The notes under the pieces were generated by a model that saw only the letters and a list, made by a program, of their open reading frames with translations, was not told where the DNA came from and searched no databases. A stretch of DNA of 9,757 nt. It comes from Lachnospiraceae bacterium. Lineage in GTDB: Bacteria; Bacillota; Clostridia; Lachnospirales; Lachnospiraceae. Position 1 is the first letter of the stretch, and every line of letters starts with the position of its first letter. A program made the position numbers and the translations under genes. This document shows, in pieces, positions 6,359 to 9,757 of the stretch. The stretch lies in NCBI GenBank assembly GCA_003542935.1, contig DPJQ01000084.1:1-9757 (forward strand), in the 5' to 3' direction.

Positions 6359-7350
6359 TTTGTCCCGCCTCCCCGCCGTACCCTTGGATCGATCACACCA
6401 TAGAGCAGATTTGCCGTCAGATTCCCACCGAAAACAAAGAGGGCGCTGACGATGGTAATGGCCATCAGAAGGGGCATATCGCTGCCCAGCCCCGCCGACA
6501 CCGCCGCCTGTCCCAGCCCCGGATAGGAAAATACCTGCTCCACCAGGACAGAGCCTCCAAAGATCTCGCTGATGGAGGCAAACTGCAGGGTGACGGCCGG
6601 AAACAGCACGTTCCGAAAACCGTAATATTTAAAGAGCCGCCAGCCCGTCTCCCCCCGCATCCGGGCAAAGAGCACATAGTCGCTCTCCATGATGTCGATC
6701 ATTTTTTCTCTCGTATGGAGGGCAATGTTTGACACGCCCGTGATGCTCAAGGTAAGGGCCGGGAGAACCGCATGGTAAAGCCGGTCGGCAAAGGTGACGC
6801 CGCCGGCCTCCACCCCGATGGGCACGCTGAGGCCGATGGGAAAGATCCCAAGCCACACGCCGAAGACCATGAGCAGCAGCAGAGCCAGCCAGAATACGGG
6901 TGTACTGGAGATCAACAGGCAATAGCCCCGGATCACTTTATCTGCCGGCCTGCCCCGGTTCATGCCGGAAATGACGCCCAGGGCAAATCCCAGGATACCG
7001 GAGATCACCCAGGCCATGGCCATGAGGAACAGGGAATTGGCCAGCTTTACGGCGATGACCGAGGCCACCGGCTGCCGGTACAGCAGGGAGATCCCCATAT
7101 CTCCCCGGATGAAATCCTCCGCCCAGGACAGGTACTGCTCCACGGGCGGCGTATCCACGCCCCAGTATTCCTGCAGTTTTTCCTTCTGCTCCCGGCTCAT
7201 ACTCCCCAGTGCCGCCTGACCCACATTGGCCTGCAGCGGATCCACCGGGGAAGCTTTCATCAAGGCAAAGGTGACGATGCTGACACAGATGACCAAAAGC
7301 AGCACCCGCAGGATATTTTTGACAAGGAAAACAGCTCTCTGTCTATTCAT
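6355..7350 (-). CDS. Peptide/nickel-type ABC importer permease 1 (DppB/NikB position)
   Basis: A 331-residue inner-membrane permease. It has an N-terminal membrane segment (about 12-31), then an extracytoplasmic stretch with the DppB-type pattern (DPLQANVG, WGVDTPPVEQYLSWAEDFIRGDMGISLLYRQPV, about 37-95), followed by further hydrophobic segments near 104-128, 143-170, 194-212, 252-268 and 292-318. The EAA-type coupling loop is YVLFARMRGETGWRLFKYY (225-243). VEQVFSYPGLGQ (270-281) and the closing DPRVR (321-325) are family hallmarks. The start at 7350 is chosen because AGGGGAG lies 7 bases upstream and the protein then begins MNRQRAVFLVKN; a GTG at 7392 in frame would add 14 residues without a ribosome-binding site. 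It lies 87 bases after the binding-protein gene, with a hairpin in the gap. Confidence 0.93.
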   Translation of the reverse strand: MNRQRAVFLVKNILRVLLLVICVSIVTFALMKASPVDPLQANVGQAALGSMSREQKEKLQEYWGVDTPPVEQYLSWAEDFIRGDMGISLLYRQPVASVIAVKLANSLFLMAMAWVISGILGFALGVISGMNRGRPADKVIRGYCLLISSTPVFWLALLLLMVFGVWLGIFPIGLSVPIGVEAGGVTFADRLYHAVLPALTLSITGVSNIALHTREKMIDIMESDYVLFARMRGETGWRLFKYYGFRNVLFPAVTLQFASISEIFGGSVLVEQVFSYPGLGQAAVSAGLGSDMPLLMAITIVSALFVFGGNLTANLLYGVIDPRVRRGGGTK

Positions 7351-7357
7351 GAACGAT

Positions 7358-7364
7358 CTCCCCT
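7358..7364 (-). promoter_or_regulatory. Ribosome-binding site choosing the start of permease 1
   Basis: AGGGGAG lies 7 bases before the ATG at 7350; the longer GTG start at 7392 has none and would overlap the intercistronic hairpin. Confidence 0.7.
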
Positions 7365-7371
7365 CATTACA

Positions 7372-7416
7372 GTTCAGTCCGGGACTTTGCACCGGCGCGA
7401 CGCAAAGCGCCCGAAC
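7372..7416 (-). other. Intercistronic hairpin after the binding-protein gene
   Basis: In the 87-base gap between the binding protein and permease 1, CTTTGC/GCAAAG (7385-7390 with 7402-7407) and CGGG/CCCG (7380-7383 with 7410-7413) pair into a stem with a small internal loop, with GTTC/GAAC (7372-7375 with 7413-7416) able to extend it. No U-tract follows on the minus strand, so it is not a classic terminator. Such hairpins after binding-protein genes commonly protect the upstream message and raise binding protein above permease; that role is inferred here. Confidence 0.5.
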
Positions 7417-7437
7417 CTTTGTTATATCAACGGCATT

Positions 7438-9144
7438 TTACTCCCAGCTCCACTGATCTACATTATTTACGATCGACCAGCCGTGGCCGTGGGGATGGAT
7501 CTTCTGCCCGGCCACCGTAAGACCGTCCCGCACAAAGTACAGATGATCCACATTGCACAGCCAGATCCACGGGATGTCCCCCTCCTGGGTGATGCCCGCC
7601 GTACCGTCCCACTGGGCCTTCTGCCACAGTTCATAGGACTCCTCCAGAGAGCTGCTCTCCAGAGCCTGATCCATATACTGGTCTACAGTTTCATTGGCAT
7701 AGGGGGAATAGCCCGCCTGCCCGATGCCGCTGTCCGCCAGGGTATGGTAAATATTGTACAGTTCCATGGGGCTGTGGGCGCCCCAGCCCCACACCAGGGG
7801 TTCCGACTGGGCCCTGTCATAGGCCACATCCCAGCCCACACCCTCCGTCGTAACCTCTATGCCCAGCTCCTTCAATTGATTGGCCGTATCCTCCGCCAGG
7901 GCCTGCCGCACCGAATCACTGCTGGAAAACATCAGCGTGAACGCTGCCCGCACACCGTCTTTTTCCCGGATACCGTCGGGCCCTTTTGTCCAGCCTGCCT
8001 CGTCCAGCAGCTTTTTCGCCCCCTCCGGGTCATAGGCCACCTCGGCGGCCGGATTGTACCAGGGCATCTTGTCGCACACGCTGTATGCGGCGGTGCCGTA
8101 GCCGTTCAGAACGTTATCGATCATTTCCTGGCGGTCGATACCGATATTGATGGCCCGCCTCACATTCACATCGGAGGTAAATGCGTTGCCGTAGGTGATG
8201 CCGTCCTTCTCCTCCGGCTGGATACAGGGGAGATTGAAGCCCCGGTTATCCACGGTATCCACCCGAAACAGGCTGTACCCGTCGATGGCCTGGTCACTGT
8301 AGGAAGCCGCCGTGTGGGCCACGTCCACCTGCCCGGCCATAGCCGCCGCCAGGGCCGCATCCTCCTCCATGAACAGAACCGTCACTTTCTTTATTTTCGG
8401 CGCCTCACCGTAATAATCCGGGTTCGCCTCAAAGATGACCTGCTGTCCCCTGTCCCACTGCTTCATGATATACCGTCCGGAGCCGATGGGATGCTGCCCG
8501 TAGTTCGCATCGTAGGCGTGTTCCGGCACGATACCCACGATGGCCATGGTATAGGGCCAGATGGCATAGGGCTTTGTCATCTTAAATTCCACGGTGGTAT
8601 CGTCCAGCGCTGCTGCGCTCTCCAGCATCGTAAAATCGTTGACAGAGCTTTTCTCCTTGCAGTTATTGTAGGTAAAAGCCACATCCGCCGCCGTCAGCGG
8701 TTCGCCGTCGGTAAACTGAACATCATCCCGGATCTTTACGGTCCAGGTCATACCGTCGTCGCTGACGCCATACTCCGTCGCCAGGTCGTTTTCAATCTGC
8801 AGCTCCTTATTCGTCACCACCAGGGTACTCTGGATCAGCGGCTCATGGACATGCTCCCCTGCGCCCCAGCCGTAGGCCGGGTCAAAGCCGGATTCCGGCT
8901 CGGAGGTAACGGGCATGGTCACCACCACTTCCTCCTTTGCGCCGCCTGTGGTTTCCCCCGGAATGCTGCCGTCCTCCGTTCCGCTCCCGGCACCGCCCGT
9001 CTCACTGCCGCTTCCCGCTTCCGGCGGACTGCTGCCCTCACTCTTCCCGTTTCCTTCCCCTGTGCTGCCACTCTGCCCACAGCCCGACAGCAGTCCCGCC
9101 GCCAGGGAAACTGCACAGAATATCGCAAGTATTTTTCTTTTCAT
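7438..9144 (-). CDS. Solute-binding lipoprotein of a peptide/nickel-type ABC importer (SBP_bac_5 family)
   Basis: A 568-residue extracytoplasmic binding protein. Residues 1-21 are a lipoprotein signal (KRK, a hydrophobic core, then lipobox LSGC, residues 19-22), so C22 is lipidated and the protein is anchored to the outer face of the membrane. Residues 23-70 are a Gly/Ser/Glu/Thr-rich tether. The rest is family 5: DGMTWTVKIRDDVQFTDGEPLTAADV (130-155), HPIGSGRYIMKQW (218-230), NPDYYG (241-246) and VNVRRAINIGIDRQEM (326-341). It captures the ligand and delivers it to the permeases encoded next. Histidines cluster at both ends of the mature domain: GEHVH (96-100) and IHPHGHGW (549-556). Nickel-binding relatives use His ligands, so metal or metal-chelate uptake is possible, but oligopeptide uptake is equally compatible. 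AGGAGG lies 8 bases before the ATG. It is the first gene of the operon. Confidence 0.93.
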   Translation of the reverse strand: MKRKILAIFCAVSLAAGLLSGCGQSGSTGEGNGKSEGSSPPEAGSGSETGGAGSGTEDGSIPGETTGGAKEEVVVTMPVTSEPESGFDPAYGWGAGEHVHEPLIQSTLVVTNKELQIENDLATEYGVSDDGMTWTVKIRDDVQFTDGEPLTAADVAFTYNNCKEKSSVNDFTMLESAAALDDTTVEFKMTKPYAIWPYTMAIVGIVPEHAYDANYGQHPIGSGRYIMKQWDRGQQVIFEANPDYYGEAPKIKKVTVLFMEEDAALAAAMAGQVDVAHTAASYSDQAIDGYSLFRVDTVDNRGFNLPCIQPEEKDGITYGNAFTSDVNVRRAINIGIDRQEMIDNVLNGYGTAAYSVCDKMPWYNPAAEVAYDPEGAKKLLDEAGWTKGPDGIREKDGVRAAFTLMFSSSDSVRQALAEDTANQLKELGIEVTTEGVGWDVAYDRAQSEPLVWGWGAHSPMELYNIYHTLADSGIGQAGYSPYANETVDQYMDQALESSSLEESYELWQKAQWDGTAGITQEGDIPWIWLCNVDHLYFVRDGLTVAGQKIHPHGHGWSIVNNVDQWSWE

Positions 9145-9152
9145 CAGCCTTT

Positions 9153-9158
9153 CCTCCT
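9153..9158 (-). promoter_or_regulatory. Ribosome-binding site of the solute-binding protein gene
   Basis: A perfect AGGAGG 8 bases before the ATG at 9144, consistent with the high expression expected of a binding protein. Confidence 0.8.
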
Positions 9159-9223
9159 GCTATGCTGCAGAAAATCTGTCATCCCACAGGGCACGCTTCC
9201 GGCGCGGCAGTATTTCTGCATAA

Positions 9224-9269
9224 TTTGACAATAAAAAAACTACAGCATACACTGTAGCTTTCTGTCAAA
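9224..9269. promoter_or_regulatory. Nested dyad with TTGACA boxes on both strands, upstream of the ABC operon
   Basis: An outer inverted repeat TTTGACA (9224-9230)/TGTCAAA (9263-9269) encloses an inner dyad CTACAG-N6-CTGTAG (9240-9257). Each outer arm therefore presents a consensus -35 hexamer. On the plus strand TACACT follows after 17 bases; on the minus strand TGTAGT follows after 18 bases, overlapping the inner dyad. It may be the promoter/operator of the ABC operon, divergent promoters, or simply flank for the terminator formed by the inner dyad. The -10 matches are weak (4 of 6), so the promoter reading is tentative. Confidence 0.4.
9233..9257 (-). terminator. Intrinsic terminator between the small-protein gene and the ABC operon
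   Basis: CTACAG-N6-CTGTAG (arms 9257-9252 and 9245-9240) is followed on the minus strand by seven T residues. It would end the transcript of the small-protein gene about 95 bases past its stop codon. The stem is short (6 bp), so efficiency may be partial and some read-through into the ABC operon is possible. Confidence 0.6.
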
Positions 9270-9283
9270 ACTTTAACATAGTC

Positions 9284-9313
9284 TCCCCGGGGCCTGCAAG
9301 CCCCATAGGGGGA
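9284..9313 (-). other. GC-rich hairpin downstream of the small-protein gene
   Basis: GGGGC/GCCCC (arms within 9304-9300 and 9293-9289) forms a compact stem with a 6-base loop, and flanking TCCCC/GGGGA (9313-9309 with 9288-9284) can extend it around a 4-base bulge. No U-tract follows, so it is not a terminator by itself. It lies in an otherwise AT-rich gap between the small-protein stop and the terminator at 9233-9257, and may be a stabilising 3' structure or part of a regulatory leader. Confidence 0.4.
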
Positions 9314-9351
9314 TACATTTTTGTACTAAATAAAATACGCTGTACTGCTCC

Positions 9352-9534
9352 TTATTTATGCAGCATGCAGTAGGTTCTGTACGCATTTGTATCACCGTTC
9401 AGGGCCATCATGCCGCTGATGATCATGGCGCCGTTCTCCTTCCAGTAATCTGCAAATTTTTCACGAAGCCCGGCTTTTTTCTCTTCTTTCTCAAATACTT
9501 TCTGGTTTGTGTTTTTCAATGCAATTGTACTCAT
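9352..9534 (-). CDS. Unrecognised 60-residue small protein
   Basis: I do not recognise this protein. The chosen start (MSTIALKNTNQKV) has AAGGAG 9 bases upstream; a longer in-frame ATG at 9594 would add 20 residues (many Lys/Glu) but lies upstream of the TATAAT box. Residues 9-35 are rich in Lys and Glu and predicted helical (VFEKEEKKAGLREKFADYWKENG); 36-46 are hydrophobic (AMIISGMMALN); the tail is GDTNAYRTYCMLHK with a single Cys56. No signal peptide, double-glycine leader or full membrane span is evident. It has its own apparent promoter and terminator, so it is probably a real monocistronic gene. It lies 207 bases before the ABC importer on the same strand. A leader or signalling peptide, small regulator or bacteriocin-like precursor are all possible and none is supported by a motif. 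Confidence 0.65.
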   Translation of the reverse strand: MSTIALKNTNQKVFEKEEKKAGLREKFADYWKENGAMIISGMMALNGDTNAYRTYCMLHK

Positions 9535-9574
9535 ACTTTTATTCTCCTTTTCTTCATCCTTTTTCTTTACGGGC

Positions 9575-9580
9575 ATTATA
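9575..9580 (-). promoter_or_regulatory. -10 box for the small-protein gene
   Basis: A perfect TATAAT on the minus strand, about 40 bases before the small-protein ATG and leaving a leader of about 34 bases. At 17-base spacing the -35 position reads TTTTGT, a poor match, which would fit a promoter needing an activator bound to the dyads further upstream. Confidence 0.55.
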
Positions 9581-9615
9581 ATACCGCTTTCCATTCCACA
9601 AAACCAGTGCTGTTT

Positions 9616-9641
9616 TTGACCTATTTTAAGTCAATATTGAC
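9616..9641. promoter_or_regulatory. Cluster of GTCAA/TTGAC half-sites including a perfect 12-bp palindrome
   Basis: GTCAATATTGAC (9630-9641) is a perfect palindrome, and TTGAC at 9616-9620 forms a second dyad with GTCAA at 9630-9634 (9-base spacing). It lies 35-65 bases upstream of the -10 box of the small-protein gene, a usual position for an activator or repressor site. No regulator can be named. Confidence 0.4.
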
Positions 9642-9663
9642 ATTTTTGCTTATCTGCGCTACA

Positions 9664-9681
9664 CTGACAGTCCAATGTCAG
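9664..9681. promoter_or_regulatory. Perfect CTGACA-N6-TGTCAG dyad
   Basis: CTGACA (9664-9669) and TGTCAG (9676-9681) are perfect inverted repeats 6 bases apart, an 18-bp site of typical operator size. It is 84-106 bases upstream of the small-protein -10 box. There is no U-tract on either strand, so it does not read as a terminator. Confidence 0.4.
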
Positions 9682-9711
9682 CTACTTAAACCCAATGCCA
9701 TTAACTTAAGC
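9672..9711. repeat. Two-copy imperfect 20-bp tandem repeat
   Basis: CCAATG at 9672 and again at 9692, each followed by ACTTAA (9684-9689 and 9704-9709), gives two copies with exactly 20-base period and 15 of 20 positions identical. The period is about two helical turns, so both copies face the same side of the DNA. The remaining bases to 9757 show no gene or signal I can support. Confidence 0.4.
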
Positions 9712-9757
9712 CGTCACACAGCTGCCATCTGTACCAGATAAGTTCTGGAAGGGCATT

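Noticed and set aside
6772..9228. An 818-codon open frame on the plus strand opposite the binding protein and permease 1.
   Set aside because: It is antisense to two clear family members, its product is a His/Gly/Pro/Arg/Gln-rich sequence without domains, and it reflects the codon bias of the GC-richer minus-strand genes.
1..9757. tRNA or rRNA genes, CRISPR arrays, insertion sequences, integrases, toxin-antitoxin or phage-defence genes.
   Set aside because: None found on reading both strands; no regularly spaced repeats, no transposase or integrase motifs, and every long minus-strand frame is assigned to sugar metabolism, GDPD or transport.

Overview
The window looks like a chromosomal segment of a Gram-positive Clostridia-type bacterium (Bacillota, most likely Lachnospiraceae). 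The basis is strong AGGAGG-type ribosome-binding sites, GTG and TTG starts, a lipoprotein-anchored solute-binding protein and several U-tract hairpin terminators. The genus assignment is inference; no rRNA or other marker gene is present. Every protein gene I can support lies on the minus strand, so transcription runs from high to low coordinates.

Region 1 (1-2550) is the start of a surface-polysaccharide operon. It holds a CapE/FnlA-type UDP-GlcNAc 4,6-dehydratase/5-epimerase with a TTG start, a PglD/NeuD-type left-handed beta-helix acyltransferase, and a CapF/FnlB-type reductase cut by the left window edge. The three genes overlap by 1 and 4 bases, so they are probably translationally coupled. 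CapE and CapF act in succession toward UDP-N-acetyl-L-fucosamine (or stop at the 6-deoxy-L-talosamine stage). The acyltransferase sits between them. This block is visibly more AT-rich than the rest. It is preceded by about 260 bases (2551-2809) holding two minus-strand terminator hairpins; the second lies within the presumed leader of the sugar operon.

Region 2 (2810-3724) holds a complete glycerophosphodiester phosphodiesterase, then a roughly 133-bp non-coding palindromic element (3585-3717) with imperfect terminal inverted repeats and internal hairpins.

Region 3 (3725-9160) is a complete five-gene ABC importer of the peptide/nickel (Opp/Dpp/Nik) family. In transcription order: solute-binding lipoprotein, two permeases, an ATPase with a C-terminal cysteine motif, and a compact second ATPase. 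The substrate cannot be fixed from sequence. Histidine-rich patches at both ends of the mature binding protein make a metal or metal-chelate ligand worth testing beside peptides.

Region 4 (9161-9757) holds a 60-residue unrecognised small protein gene with its own -10 box, ribosome-binding site and downstream terminator, surrounded by dyads and a short tandem repeat that look like regulator-binding sites. No RNA genes, CRISPR arrays, insertion sequences, integrases or defence genes are visible.
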